The notes beneath the pieces are model-generated. The model worked only from the letters and a program-made list of their open reading frames with translations. It was not told where the DNA came from and did no database searches. Below, one piece after another: positions 41,597 through 50,769 of a stretch of DNA of 64,000 nt. Origin of the DNA: Bradyrhizobium sp. CCBAU 53340 (lineage in GTDB: Bacteria; Pseudomonadota; Alphaproteobacteria; Rhizobiales; Xanthobacteraceae); assembly GCF_015291645.1 (NCBI RefSeq), contig NZ_CP030055.1:2170001-2234000 (forward strand). The letters run 5' to 3'. Position numbers and translations under genes: made by a program. How positions within the stretch are numbered: position 1 is the first letter of the stretch; the number at the start of each line of letters is the position of its first letter.

Positions 41597-42916
41597 ATGT
41601 CGGACACGCTTCGCCTGTTGCTTGCCTTGCTCGAACTCGGGCCCCGGCTGAAGGGCCTGCTGGGCGACAAATGGCCACCTTATGCCGAGGAATTGCAGGC
41701 GCTCGCGGGGCGCGCTGGCCAGGGTGAAGATCCGGACAAGCTTCGCCAGTCGCTGGACCTCTTGCTCGTGCGGCTGCTCGCCGAGCCGCCGGCCATGGAA
41801 TTGGTCGAGCGCGTGATGGCAGACATGGCAGCGCCCGTTGCTGCTCAGGAGACCGTGACCCGTCGCGGGGGGGTGTCACCGCCCGTTGTTCCCGATACCA
41901 TCAGGCCGACCACCGATGAAACCACCGGTGTTGTCACGATTCCCGTCTTCTACGGCACCGACCGCGCCCGGGGCGACGATACGCCGGCGGCCTATTTCCG
42001 TGGCGAGCGCGGGATGCTGTCCTTCGGCGTCGCCGAGGTCGGCGTGCCCACGCGCGGCCGCGACCTCGGCGAGCTCACCAGCCCAAGCTGGTGGCGTCTC
42101 GAATTCTCGCCCAATCCCGAAAAGCACGTGATCCTCAAAAGCGTCGGGCCGCTCGGCCGGGACGCCTTCGTCACGAGCCTGAAGGACTCGCTTGCTGCGG
42201 CAGACTTGCGCGACGTCCTGGTCTTCGTGCACGGCTACAACGTGACATTTGCGGATTCGGCGCGGCGGGCGGCGCAGCTCGCGGTGGATCTGAAATTTGC
42301 CGGCAGGACGCTGCTATATAGCTGGGCGTCGGCGGCGGACACCAAGAAGTACACGGTGGACGAGAGCACGATCGACTGGTCGCGCGATCATTTCGAGGCG
42401 TTTCTCCAGCTTGCGCTCGGCGAGGTCGGCGCCGGCAAAGTTCACATCATCGCCCACAGCATGGGTAACCGCGCCGTGATCAACACGCTCGAACGCGCTA
42501 CCTCCTGGCAGCTGCCGGCCGGCGCCGCAAAGCTCGGCCAGATCATCTTTGCGGCGCCCGACATCGATCGCGACCGCTTCGTCCAGCTCGCAGCGAAATT
42601 CAAGGGCTGCGCCGCGCGTGTCACGCTTTATGCCTCGTCGCGCGACGTGGCGCTGCTCGCCTCAAAATTCGTGCACGGCTATTCCCGGGCGGGCGAGGCC
42701 GGCGAGGCGTTGACGGTCGTCGATGGGGTCGACACGATCGATGCCTCGCTGGTCGATACCAGCCTGGTCGGCCTGCACCATTCCTATTTCGGCGAGAAGC
42801 GCTCGATCCTGAACGACATGTTCAATCTGATCGCGCAACAACTCGCGCCAGACCAGCGCTTCGACCTCCAGGCCGCAGGCGATGCACTCCGGAAATACTG
42901 GAGTTACCGGGCCTAG
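41597..42916 (+). CDS. DUF900-type alpha/beta hydrolase
   Basis: A 439-residue protein. The first 110 residues are helical and variable. The rest is the DUF900 hydrolase domain: VTIPVFYGTDRARG, then VLVFVHGYNVTFADSARRAAQ with the oxyanion HGYN, and the nucleophile Ser in IIAHSMGNRAVIN. Asp and His for the triad probably lie in FAAPDIDRD and GLHHSYF. There is no signal peptide. The native substrate of DUF900 enzymes is unknown. GAGGGAC lies upstream of the ATG. Confidence 0.88.
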   Translation: MSDTLRLLLALLELGPRLKGLLGDKWPPYAEELQALAGRAGQGEDPDKLRQSLDLLLVRLLAEPPAMELVERVMADMAAPVAAQETVTRRGGVSPPVVPDTIRPTTDETTGVVTIPVFYGTDRARGDDTPAAYFRGERGMLSFGVAEVGVPTRGRDLGELTSPSWWRLEFSPNPEKHVILKSVGPLGRDAFVTSLKDSLAAADLRDVLVFVHGYNVTFADSARRAAQLAVDLKFAGRTLLYSWASAADTKKYTVDESTIDWSRDHFEAFLQLALGEVGAGKVHIIAHSMGNRAVINTLERATSWQLPAGAAKLGQIIFAAPDIDRDRFVQLAAKFKGCAARVTLYASSRDVALLASKFVHGYSRAGEAGEALTVVDGVDTIDASLVDTSLVGLHHSYFGEKRSILNDMFNLIAQQLAPDQRFDLQAAGDALRKYWSYRA

Positions 42917-43102
42917 AGGTCACTCCAGCTTGTCCACCTCGCGCAGCACCGGAAACAATGTCATCGCGATGCGATGTAGAGCAGCAGCGGGGGATGTCGC
43001 GACAATGCGACGGATGGGGCGGGAAGTGTGGAAGCTTGGTCCAAGGTAGTCAGCAATCATGGAAGCGGGACGGCGCGCGGGAAGCACTGCCGTCCGCGCC
43101 GG

Positions 43103-43360
43103 CTATCGGCCTGGTTGAGGAGGAGATGCGACGAGGCAGGCCACGATCCGGCGGACCAGTGGCAGCACCATCAGCAGTGTTGGAAAGGCGACGAGCCAGG
43201 ACAGTGCCCAGGCGCCCGGCCAGGTCGCAAGGAAGGCTGGCGTTGCGCCGAGGCTTCGCAGCGTCGAAATGACCGACACCACGGCCGTCATGAGGGTGGA
43301 CAGCACGAATGGCATCACGATCGGCGCATAGCGCGCCGGCAGTTTGCGAACCGCAATCAT
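43103..43360 (-). CDS. DUF2798 small membrane protein
   Basis: An 85-residue protein with two membrane helices. RYAPIVMPFVLSTLMTAVVS and WPGAWALSWLVAFPTLLMVL match the DUF2798 pattern, including the conserved Ala-Pro and the Trp-Ala-Leu-Ser-Trp-Leu-Val-Ala-Phe-Pro stretch. The function is unknown. The flanks 42917-43102 and 43361-43650 hold no other gene I can support. GTTCACGTGAAC at 43445-43456 is a perfect palindrome. Confidence 0.85.
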   Translation of the reverse strand: MIAVRKLPARYAPIVMPFVLSTLMTAVVSVISTLRSLGATPAFLATWPGAWALSWLVAFPTLLMVLPLVRRIVACLVASPPQPGR

Positions 43361-43650
43361 TTGATTTCTCGGAAAGAAAAAGACGCGTCAGTCACGTTGA
43401 ACCCCAAAATGGCATCGATCCCGACGGCGTCGGTTGATGCGTTGGTTCACGTGAACGCTTACGGCGACCGGAAAACCGGCGCGCCTGTTCATTATCCGCC
43501 CAGGTCGAATGGATCAAGCCGGATCTGACGTCTCGGTTTACAATCGTTCAAAGCGTGGCAGATTGCCGCGATCGCGAAACTATTCCAATGCCTTGCGCAT
43601 TGTCCGTTGTGTTCACATCTCTTTGTTTGGCGAGAGTGGAGGACGTTGAG

Positions 43651-44043
43651 ATGAGTGACAGGTCCGTGAATTCGAGCGGTGGCCGCCGCACCGCATTGGC
43701 CGCATTCGCCGGTCTCGCTTTGGTCGTCGCTTCCATCTCGCCTTCGACGGCCGCGGCTCCGACACCGGCCAACGCCGTGTCCGCGGCGGGCACTGCAGCG
43801 GGGCCGGGCTCATCCAATGCGACCGATTTCAGCGCCGCCCGGCGTCACTATCGGCATTACCGGCGCGGACCGAACGCTGCGGGCCTCGCCTTCATGGGCC
43901 TCGCGGCCGGCCTGATCGGAGGTGCGATCGCCGAGAGCCGCCGCCAGGAATATTACGACAACTACTATTATGGCGGCCCGCGCTATTACGGTCCCGGCTA
44001 CGGCTACTATGGCGGCCCGCGCTACTATTACAATCCGTACTGA
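43651..44043 (+). CDS. Exported Gly/Tyr-rich protein
   Basis: A 130-residue protein with a signal-like helix (RTALAAFAGLALVVASI) and a second hydrophobic segment (GLAFMGLAAGLIGGAIA). The tail is made of Tyr-Gly-Pro repeats (YYGGPRYYGPGYGYYGG). Such tails occur in many small rhizobial cell-envelope proteins. GGAGGAC lies 7 bp before the ATG at 43651. Function unknown. Confidence 0.75.
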   Translation: MSDRSVNSSGGRRTALAAFAGLALVVASISPSTAAAPTPANAVSAAGTAAGPGSSNATDFSAARRHYRHYRRGPNAAGLAFMGLAAGLIGGAIAESRRQEYYDNYYYGGPRYYGPGYGYYGGPRYYYNPY

Positions 44044-44760
44044 CCGCTGGCGTAGCCCGGATGAAGCGCAACTCCATCCGGGCGAACAGGCTGTGTCGCC
44101 CGGTTGTCAATCCCGTTACGCCAAAATATTCCGCTTTACCGAAATTCGGAAATGGCGTATGTGTTGCCCATCCCGGCTCGATCTGGAGGGGCGATCGTAC
44201 GTCGTCACTGATTGCGAGCCGGGTTTGCGGTGGACGCGGCAGCGTCGGCACGAAAAGGTGCGGGCAGGGCGGGTAGTCCCTGTGAGCCCGAAACCGCGTG
44301 CGGATGAGCGGCGCTGTGACAATCGTCTCGCCAACATTCTTTCGGCGCGTGTGCACACTGCCGAAAGACCCTGTGGCATCAGGCGATACGCGTACGGCAA
44401 AACCGTGTGGTCCTGGCCGTCGTCGCTACGGTCAAGCCTGTCGCGGAGGTGTGGAGCGCCCAACCGGGTTAACCGCATCGCCAATCTGCGGGGCGAGGGA
44501 GGCCAGAGGGAATTCGGCTCCCGGGAGAGCACGGCATAAGCCGTCAAACCATCGCGCAGGGAAGGCCGTGTGTTCGGCTCCACCTGTATGCTGCTGTGCG
44601 GTCTTCTTGCGCTACACTTCGCGCAGCAGACCGTGGGTGCGAGGTCAGCACCCGGCCTTCCCTGCGCCCTCCTGATTTTTGAGGGGGGAGAGATCAAGCA
44701 AAGCTCGGGCGAATTGAGCCGCGAGAACGCGAAGGTGTGTCTACAAATTGAAATGCGATA
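44044..44760. repeat. Noncoding repeat-like region with long-range RNA/DNA stems
   Basis: This stretch has open frames on both strands, but none shows domain structure. Its sequence resembles a block I associate with repeated noncoding copies in bradyrhizobial genomes. It contains GCGCAGGGAAGGCCG at 44554-44568, perfectly complementary to 44653-44667. Two further hairpins lie inside (44591-44600 with 44620-44629; 44635-44640 with 44648-44653). Together they would make a three-way junction. The copy number cannot be seen from one window. Confidence 0.55.
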
Positions 44761-44819
44761 GAGCGATGTCGCTACTTGCTCGCAATGACTATGTGGAGAG
44801 AGCCGTCCGTCAAACTTTG

Positions 44820-44978
44820 TTGTCGTGCCCCGGACGCAGCGCAGCGCCCCGGCGATGCGAAGCATCGTCCGGAGCGGTGCGCTGCAGAGCCGGGGCCCAT
44901 ATCTCCGAGCAATCCGGGTGGCGTGGGTCCCGGCTCTGCGCAGCAGCGTTGCACGCTGCAGCGCGTCCGGGACACGAG
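44820..44978. repeat. Intergenic palindromic repeat
   Basis: It starts TTGTCGTGCCCCGGACGCAG and ends TGCAGCGCGTCCGGGACACG; inner arms include GGTGCGCTGCAGAGCCGGGG and CCCCGGC. This is another large hairpin element between genes. Confidence 0.7.
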
Positions 44979-45001
44979 AGCCTCGCCGTATCGCTCCTGC
45001 C

Positions 45002-45220
45002 TCACCGTCCCGCCGGTGCCGACATGGCGCCGTTGGCGTAGCGCGACCAGTCGGGGGCAGTCGGTTGCGATGGCCACATGGCCGCGTTGGAGTCGCGCAC
45101 CGACTGGGTGATGGGGGCGGGCTGTGCCTTGCGGATGTGATGGCGCTCGCCCGCTGCGGCGGTCTGGACGGTGATGACGGTAATCAGCGTGGCGCCGAGA
45201 ATGGCAAGAGTCTTGTGCAT
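45002..45220 (-). CDS. Small exported protein, unknown function
   Basis: A 72-residue protein with a signal peptide (MHKTLAILGATLITVITVQT, cleavage near AAAG) and a short hydrophilic mature part (ERHHIRKAQPAPITQSV). GGGAGAAAC lies just upstream of the ATG at 45220. The longer upstream frame is not signal-like. No domain is recognised. Confidence 0.6.
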   Translation of the reverse strand: MHKTLAILGATLITVITVQTAAAGERHHIRKAQPAPITQSVRDSNAAMWPSQPTAPDWSRYANGAMSAPAGR

Positions 45221-45473
45221 GGTTGTTTCTCCCGTGACGACGTTTCCCACGGCGAGAGGAATGTCTCTTCTGTGCGTCGTCGCAACTGACATGGCGACGC
45301 GTCCGGCCGAATATCACCGTCGCCGGCTTCACGATCGGCAACGCCGCTTCACGATGGGGCGAGCAAATTTTTTGGCCTCGGCTAAATATTCGGCATCCGC
45401 CGCGCCGGGCCCGATGGACTTGACCGGCGCAATCCGGTTCAATGGGGCAATGAAGGTTTTAGGCGCGACAACG

Positions 45474-45752
45474 ATGTCGAAATATCTGCTGGTCCTGCTT
45501 TTGATCGCCTCGCCGGCCGTGGCGCAGTTGAAACCTGCTCCCAAAAGCTCGGCGGCGCATGCCGACCCCTGCGCTCCCATTGGGCGCACCGCGGACGGCA
45601 AGCTGGTCTATTCCATGAAATGCGAGAGCCTGCCGGCGCCTCCGCCGCCCCCGCCGCAGGCGGAACTGAAGGAGGCTCCTGCGCCGGCCGCAGAGCCCGA
45701 GCCGGAGGTGCGGCGGAGCGGGGTGTTCGGCTGGTCATACGACCGCAGGTGA
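45474..45752 (+). CDS. Small exported Pro-rich protein, unknown function
   Basis: A 92-residue protein with a signal peptide (MSKYLLVLLLIASPAVAQ). A small segment with two Cys (ADPCAPIGRTADGKLVYSM, then KCESL) is followed by a run of Pro and an Ala/Glu/Pro linker, and the end is FGWSYDRR. An ATG at 45450 would add eight residues and is also possible. It precedes the purine operon by 50 bp and might be transcribed with it. Confidence 0.65.
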   Translation: MSKYLLVLLLIASPAVAQLKPAPKSSAAHADPCAPIGRTADGKLVYSMKCESLPAPPPPPPQAELKEAPAPAAEPEPEVRRSGVFGWSYDRR

Positions 45753-45802
45753 GGGCACTTTGCAAGTTCCCGGGGGCTATGGCCCCGAGCCAGAGAAATG
45801 AG

Positions 45803-46216
45803 ATGAGCAAACTCGTTATCCGCGCCGGCGATTTCACCTTCGACGCCCGCTTCGAGGAGCAGGCAGCGCCGAAGACCGTCGCGGCGTTCCGCAAGACGTT
45901 GCCGTTCGAGAGCCACATCATCCATGTGCGCTGGAGTGGTGAAGGCGTCTGGATGCCGCTTGGCGACCTCGACTTTGGCGTCGGCTACGAAAACCACACC
46001 AGCTATCCGGCGCCCGGCCAGATCGTTCTCTATCCCGGCGGGATCAGCGAGACCGAGATCCTGCTCGCTTATGGCAGCGTCCACTTCGCCAGCAAGATGG
46101 GCCAGCTCGCCGGCAATCACTTCATCACGCTGACCTCGGGCCTTGATAATCTGGCGACGCTGGGCGAGAGCGTGCTGTGGAAGGGCGCGTTGCCGATCCG
46201 TTTCGAGGAAGTCTGA
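45803..46216 (+). CDS. DUF3830 cyclophilin-like protein
   Basis: A 137-residue protein of the DUF3830 group, which adopts a cyclophilin-like barrel. AAPKTVAAFRKTLPFESHIIH, then HVRWSGEGVWMPLGDLDFG and PGQIVLYPGGISETEILLAYG are the typical core. It is directly followed by puuE (its TGA touches the GTG start) and then by the UraD-UraH fusion, so it is part of a urate-degradation operon. Its role there is not established; a lyase or binding function has been proposed for related folds. Confidence 0.85.
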   Translation: MSKLVIRAGDFTFDARFEEQAAPKTVAAFRKTLPFESHIIHVRWSGEGVWMPLGDLDFGVGYENHTSYPAPGQIVLYPGGISETEILLAYGSVHFASKMGQLAGNHFITLTSGLDNLATLGESVLWKGALPIRFEEV

Positions 46217-47152
46217 GTGACTGATACAAGCTACCCCCGCGATCTCCGCGGTTACGGCCGCAACCCGCCGCATCCAGAGTGGCCCGGCGGCGCACGGGTC
46301 GCGGTGCAGTTCGTCGTCAATTTCGAGGAAGGCGGCGAGAACAACATCCTGCACGGCGACCGCGCCTCTGAAGCGTTCCTGTCCGACGTGCTCGGTGCGC
46401 AGCCATGGCCGGGCCAGCGTCACGCCAATATCGAATCCATGTTCGAATATGGCTCGCGCGCCGGCTTCTGGCGGCTGTGGCGGATGTTCAATGAGCGGAA
46501 GTGGCCGACCACCGTGTTCGGTGTCGCCACCGCGCTGAAGCGCAATCCGGAAATCGTCGCGGCGATGAAGGAATCGGGCTGGGACATCGCGAGCCACAGC
46601 CTGAAATGGATCGAGCACAAGGACATGACGGAAGCGCAGGAGCGCGCCGAGATCGCCGAGTCGATCCGTGTCCACACCGAGGCGACCGGTTCGCGGCCGC
46701 TCGGCTGGTACACCGGGCGCTCCTCGATCAACACCAACCGGCTGTTGATGGAGGAGGGCGGCTTCCTTTATCTCTGCGATTCCTATGCCGACGATCTGCC
46801 CTATTGGGTCAAGGGCGCGAACGGCAAGCAGCTCATCATTCCCTATACGCTTGACGCCAACGACATGCGCTTCATCAACCCACAAGGGTTTGCCGAAGGC
46901 GAGCAGTTCTACACCTATTTGAAGGACGCCTTCGACGTGCTCTATGCCGAGGGCGAGACCGCACCGAAGATGATGTCGGTAGGGCTGCACTGCCGTCTCG
47001 CCGGCCGGCCCGGCCGGGCCGCTGGTCTGATCCGCTTCCTGGATTACATCGGCAAGCACGAGCGGGTCTGGGTGCCGACGCGGCTCCAGATTGCGCAGCA
47101 TTGGTACAACAAGCATGCACATCTTGCGGCCGATGCGTTCGAGATTGGGTGA
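46217..47152 (+). CDS. puuE: Allantoinase PuuE (polysaccharide-deacetylase fold)
   Basis: A 311-residue enzyme that hydrolyses allantoin to allantoate. The NodB-type catalytic domain starts with VAVQFVVNFEEGGENNIL. DIASHSLKWIEH carries the family His, and LGWYTGRSSINTNRLL is typical of PuuE. The normal deacetylase zinc motif HTxxH is relaxed, as known for PuuE. Translation starts at a GTG that directly abuts the stop of the DUF3830 gene. The next gene encodes the preceding steps of the pathway, consistent with a urate operon. Confidence 0.92.
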   Translation: MTDTSYPRDLRGYGRNPPHPEWPGGARVAVQFVVNFEEGGENNILHGDRASEAFLSDVLGAQPWPGQRHANIESMFEYGSRAGFWRLWRMFNERKWPTTVFGVATALKRNPEIVAAMKESGWDIASHSLKWIEHKDMTEAQERAEIAESIRVHTEATGSRPLGWYTGRSSINTNRLLMEEGGFLYLCDSYADDLPYWVKGANGKQLIIPYTLDANDMRFINPQGFAEGEQFYTYLKDAFDVLYAEGETAPKMMSVGLHCRLAGRPGRAAGLIRFLDYIGKHERVWVPTRLQIAQHWYNKHAHLAADAFEIG

Positions 47153-47158
47153 GGCGCG

Positions 47159-48046
47159 GTGTCGCAGATAGCTCTTTCCGATCTCAATGCCGCAAGCAAG
47201 GACGACTTCGTCGCCGCGCTTGCCAATGTCGTCGAATATTCGCCGTGGATCGCCGAGCAGATCGCGGCGCAGCGGCCGTTCGCCGGTGTCAATCAGCTCC
47301 ATGCTGCGCTGATGGCGGCGATCCAGGCGGCCGACCCGGACGTACAGCTGGCGCTGATCCGGGCGCACCCCGATCTCGCCAACAAGACCCAGCGTGCAGC
47401 GGGCCTGACGGCGGAATCGACCGCGGAGCAGAACAGCGCCGGGCTCGACCGGCTGTCGGAGGCCGAATATTCGGCCTTCGAACGCGTCAACAACGCCTAC
47501 CGCGAAAAATTCGGCTTCCCCTACATCGTCTGCGTGCGGCGTCACACCAAGGATTCCGTGCTGCGCGACTTCGAGACGCGCCTGCGCAACATTGCCAAGA
47601 CCGAGACTCGCCGTGCGATCGAGGAGATCGGCCGTATCTCGGCGCTGCGGCTGGATCAGCTCGTCATCGCCGACGACAAGCTGAAAGTGCACGGCCGGCT
47701 TTCCACCCATGTGCTGGACAATCACGTCGGCAAACCCGCGGCGGGAATCGCAGTTGAGCTGGTCGAGCTTGCCGCGCTCGGCGAGAACCGCATCATCACG
47801 CGTAGCGTCACCAACGCTGACGGCCGTACCGACCAGCCGCTGATCGGCGGCCGCCCGCTGCCGGTTGGCCGCTACGAGCTTCGCTTCAGCGTCGGAAAAT
47901 ATTACGCCGAGCGCAATGTGCAGCTTCCCGACCCGCCGTTCCTCGACGAGATCCCGTTGCGCTTTGCGATCAGCGAGCCCGAGGGACACTACCACGTGCC
48001 GCTGCTGGTGACACCTTGGAGCTATTCGACCTATCGCGGCAGTTAG
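47159..48046 (+). CDS. Bifunctional OHCU decarboxylase - 5-hydroxyisourate hydrolase (UraD-UraH fusion)
   Basis: A 295-residue fusion of the two enzymes that turn 5-hydroxyisourate into S-allantoin. Residues 1-165 are the OHCU decarboxylase, with IRAHPDLANKTQRAAGL as its signature and FPYIVCVRRHTKDSVL as core. Residues 175-295 are the transthyretin-like hydrolase, with LSTHVLDNHVGKPAAGIAVEL and the terminal YRGS. The start is GTG at 47159, six bases after puuE. Fusions of this kind are also known in plants, where the order is the same. The stop overlaps that of the convergent xdh gene by 4 bp. Confidence 0.94.
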   Translation: MSQIALSDLNAASKDDFVAALANVVEYSPWIAEQIAAQRPFAGVNQLHAALMAAIQAADPDVQLALIRAHPDLANKTQRAAGLTAESTAEQNSAGLDRLSEAEYSAFERVNNAYREKFGFPYIVCVRRHTKDSVLRDFETRLRNIAKTETRRAIEEIGRISALRLDQLVIADDKLKVHGRLSTHVLDNHVGKPAAGIAVELVELAALGENRIITRSVTNADGRTDQPLIGGRPLPVGRYELRFSVGKYYAERNVQLPDPPFLDEIPLRFAISEPEGHYHVPLLVTPWSYSTYRGS

Positions 48047-50769
48047 TCGCCGAACTTGTCGTGCAGCGCTGGAAACAGCCGGTCCGGCTTGAAGGGCGGT
48101 GCCGTGAAGCGGATGCCGGTGGCATCGGCGATTGCGTTGCCGAGTGCGGCGGCGACCGGATTGTACGGGCTCTCGCTCATCGACTTCGCACCTAACGGCC
48201 CGATCGTGTCCGAAGTCTCGGCGAACAATACCTCCGTGCGCGGCACGTCCGCGAAGGACGGCAGATGGTAGTCACGGAATTTGGGATTGGTGACACGGCC
48301 CTCGGCGTCGATCACCATCTCCTCGTAGAGCGCTGCACCAAGGGCCTGCGCGACGCCACCCTCGACCTGGCCACGGCACTGCATGGGATTGGCAACGACG
48401 CCCGCATCCGCCGCCTGCACGCTCCTGAGAATCCTGACCTCGCCGGTGCCCTTGTTTACCGCGACACGGAAGCCCTGCACGTTGAAGCCAACCGAGCGCG
48501 GCGTGCCCTCGGAATTGCCGTGCGCTACGAGCGGCCGGCCCGCCTCGCGCGCGAGCTTCGCCAGCTCGACAAAGGACATGCGACGCACGCCGCTGACGAC
48601 GAACTCGCCCTCGAGCGTGCAACTGGCCGCATCGCAAAGCCACGCGCCGGCGGCGGCGGCCTTCAGCTCGGTCGCAAGCTGTGTCGCCGCGGCCTGTGTC
48701 GCCTTGCCGGCGACGAACGTGCCGGTGCTGCCATAGGCGCCGGTGTCGTGACCACCATGGGCGGTGTCGGACTGGCGCAGGCGGATCCTGTCGACGGTGA
48801 TCGCGAGGGCGGTCGCGGCGATCTGCCGGTGCACGGTGCTGGTGCCGTTGCCGAACTCGGCGGTGCCAACGGTGAGATCGAAGCCGCCATCGTCGTTCAG
48901 CGCGATCACCGCGTCCGCGATGTGGCCGGCCGGCGGCGCCGTGTCGATCATGGTCAGGGCGATGCCGTCGCCGGTCAGCCAGTCCGGCGACAGTGCGGCT
49001 GGCGGCTGATCCGCCTGCATCGCGCGCTCGACGAGGTCGATGCACTGGTCGAGCCCGTAGGAACCGTAGAGTACGTCGTGATATTCGGGCTCAGGCGGCG
49101 ACAGCATGGGATCGCCCTCCCTGACGATATTGCGTCGTCGCATGTCATAGGGGGTGATGCCGAGCTGCTTGGCCAGCTCGTCGATCGCGGCCTCCACCGC
49201 GATCAGGGCTTGCGGCAGCCCATAACCGCGAAACGCGCCGGCAGGTACCGTATTGGTGTAAACCACGAAGCCGTCGACCCGTTTGTTCGGACAGTTGTAG
49301 ACGGCGATGGACTCGGACACCGCGTGGAACATCACGGAGCCGCCGTGATTGCCATAGGCGCCGGTGTTGGAGAGCACGTCGAGCTGGAGCGCAGTGAGCT
49401 TGCCCTCGGCATCGGCGCCGGCCTTGATGTGGACGCGCATCGGATGCCGCGTCGAGGTCGCGATGAACTGCTCCTCGCGGGTGAGCTCGAGCTTGACGGG
49501 ACGTCCCGTCTTGAGCGCGGCGAGCGCCAGAATATCCTCGACGAACATCTCCTGCTTGCCACCAAACCCGCCGCCGACGCGCTCGCAGAACACGCGGACC
49601 TTGTCCATGGGAAGCCGGAAGATGTCCGCGAGCGCGCGCCGGGTCAGGAACGGCACCTGCGTCGAGGTGCGGACGTTGAGCACGCCTGTCGCGTCGAGCC
49701 AGGCGAGGCCGCCATGGGTCTCCAGCGCCGCGTGCTGCACACGATGGCTGTTGAAGGTGTCCTCGTAAGTGACGGCGGATGTGGCGAGTGCCGCGGCGAC
49801 ATCGCCGAACTCGCCATGAATCTCCGCGACGAGGTTGCGCTGCGCGTCCGCGACGCGGTTCGCGCTGGTGCGGTCAGGATGAACGAGCGGCGCGCCCGGC
49901 GTCATCGCCTGCTCCGGATCGATCAGCGCGGGCAAGATTTCGTACGCGACCTTCATCCGGCGGCAGGCCTCCTCGGCCGCGCCTTCGCTCTCGGCGACGA
50001 CGGCCGCGACCTTCTGGCCGACGAAGCGGACGACATCGTCGAGGATGCGGGTGTCCTCGGGATCCATCCAGTCCTTCTCATGCCGCGCGGTCGAGAACAG
50101 CACCGATGGCGCATCCTCATGCGTCAGCACCGCATGCACGCCGGGCACGGCCATCGCCGCCGATCTGTCGATCGAAACGATCCTGGCATGCGCATGCGGC
50201 GAGCGCAGCAGCTTGATGTGCAGCAGACCCTCGATCTCCGTGTCGAACGCGTAGCGCGCCGTACCGCGAACGACGTCGGGGCCTGCGGGCGCCGGCAGAC
50301 TGCGCCCGAATGCGCCGCCGGCCTCGACAACCTCGTCGATATTGCTCTTGCCGTGGATTGCGTCCTCGATCGCGCGATAGCCGGTGCAGCGGCAGATGTT
50401 GCCCTTCAGCGCGGCACCGAGATCGGTGCGCTGCGCCTGGTTCAGCGAGGCACAGGTCAGGATCATGCCGGCGGTGCAGAAGCCGCATTGAAACCCTTGC
50501 GCGTCGAGGAAGGCCTGCTGCATCGGATGCGCCCCGTCCTCACCGCCGAGACCTTCGATCGTGGTGATGGCGTGCCCGTCCGCGCGAAACGCAGGGATCA
50601 GGCAGCTGTGCACGGGCTCGCCGTCGAGCAGCACGGTGCAGGCGCCGCAATCGCCGGCATCGCAGCCTTTTTTCACTCCGAAATGGCCGAGCTCCCGCAA
50701 AAACGAGCGCAAGCATTGGCCGGCGCGCGGCGCTTGCGGAAACGGCTTGCCGTTGATCTCGAAGCTCAT
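48043..50769 (-). CDS. Molybdenum hydroxylase large subunit with fused 2Fe-2S domain (xanthine dehydrogenase-like)
   Basis: A 908-residue protein. Residues 1-155 are a two-cluster iron-sulfur domain (CDAGDCGACTVLLDGEPVHSC and CGFCTAGM...CRCTGYR). The rest is the molybdopterin domain, with GGFGGKQEMFVED and FRGYGLPQALI. The active-site region reads LGAKSMSESPYNP in place of the GxGE of classical xanthine dehydrogenase; the Glu remains. In most bacteria the FeS domain is joined to FAD, not to the Mo domain, so this arrangement is uncommon. The FAD subunit is encoded just upstream with an ATGA overlap. Xanthine or hypoxanthine is the probable substrate given the operon. Confidence 0.87.
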   Translation of the reverse strand: MSFEINGKPFPQAPRAGQCLRSFLRELGHFGVKKGCDAGDCGACTVLLDGEPVHSCLIPAFRADGHAITTIEGLGGEDGAHPMQQAFLDAQGFQCGFCTAGMILTCASLNQAQRTDLGAALKGNICRCTGYRAIEDAIHGKSNIDEVVEAGGAFGRSLPAPAGPDVVRGTARYAFDTEIEGLLHIKLLRSPHAHARIVSIDRSAAMAVPGVHAVLTHEDAPSVLFSTARHEKDWMDPEDTRILDDVVRFVGQKVAAVVAESEGAAEEACRRMKVAYEILPALIDPEQAMTPGAPLVHPDRTSANRVADAQRNLVAEIHGEFGDVAAALATSAVTYEDTFNSHRVQHAALETHGGLAWLDATGVLNVRTSTQVPFLTRRALADIFRLPMDKVRVFCERVGGGFGGKQEMFVEDILALAALKTGRPVKLELTREEQFIATSTRHPMRVHIKAGADAEGKLTALQLDVLSNTGAYGNHGGSVMFHAVSESIAVYNCPNKRVDGFVVYTNTVPAGAFRGYGLPQALIAVEAAIDELAKQLGITPYDMRRRNIVREGDPMLSPPEPEYHDVLYGSYGLDQCIDLVERAMQADQPPAALSPDWLTGDGIALTMIDTAPPAGHIADAVIALNDDGGFDLTVGTAEFGNGTSTVHRQIAATALAITVDRIRLRQSDTAHGGHDTGAYGSTGTFVAGKATQAAATQLATELKAAAAGAWLCDAASCTLEGEFVVSGVRRMSFVELAKLAREAGRPLVAHGNSEGTPRSVGFNVQGFRVAVNKGTGEVRILRSVQAADAGVVANPMQCRGQVEGGVAQALGAALYEEMVIDAEGRVTNPKFRDYHLPSFADVPRTEVLFAETSDTIGPLGAKSMSESPYNPVAAALGNAIADATGIRFTAPPFKPDRLFPALHDKFGD

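Noticed and set aside
44298..44675. A possible 125-codon gene in the 44-kb noncoding region
   Set aside because: The product has a Cys/Arg/Pro-rich, non-protein-like composition and overlaps the strong stems at 44554-44667. Similar predicted proteins in relatives look like mis-annotated repeat DNA.
45608..47995. A 795-codon open frame on the minus strand
   Set aside because: It is antisense to the DUF3830, puuE and UraD-UraH genes, all with family motifs; no domain is seen in the antisense product.
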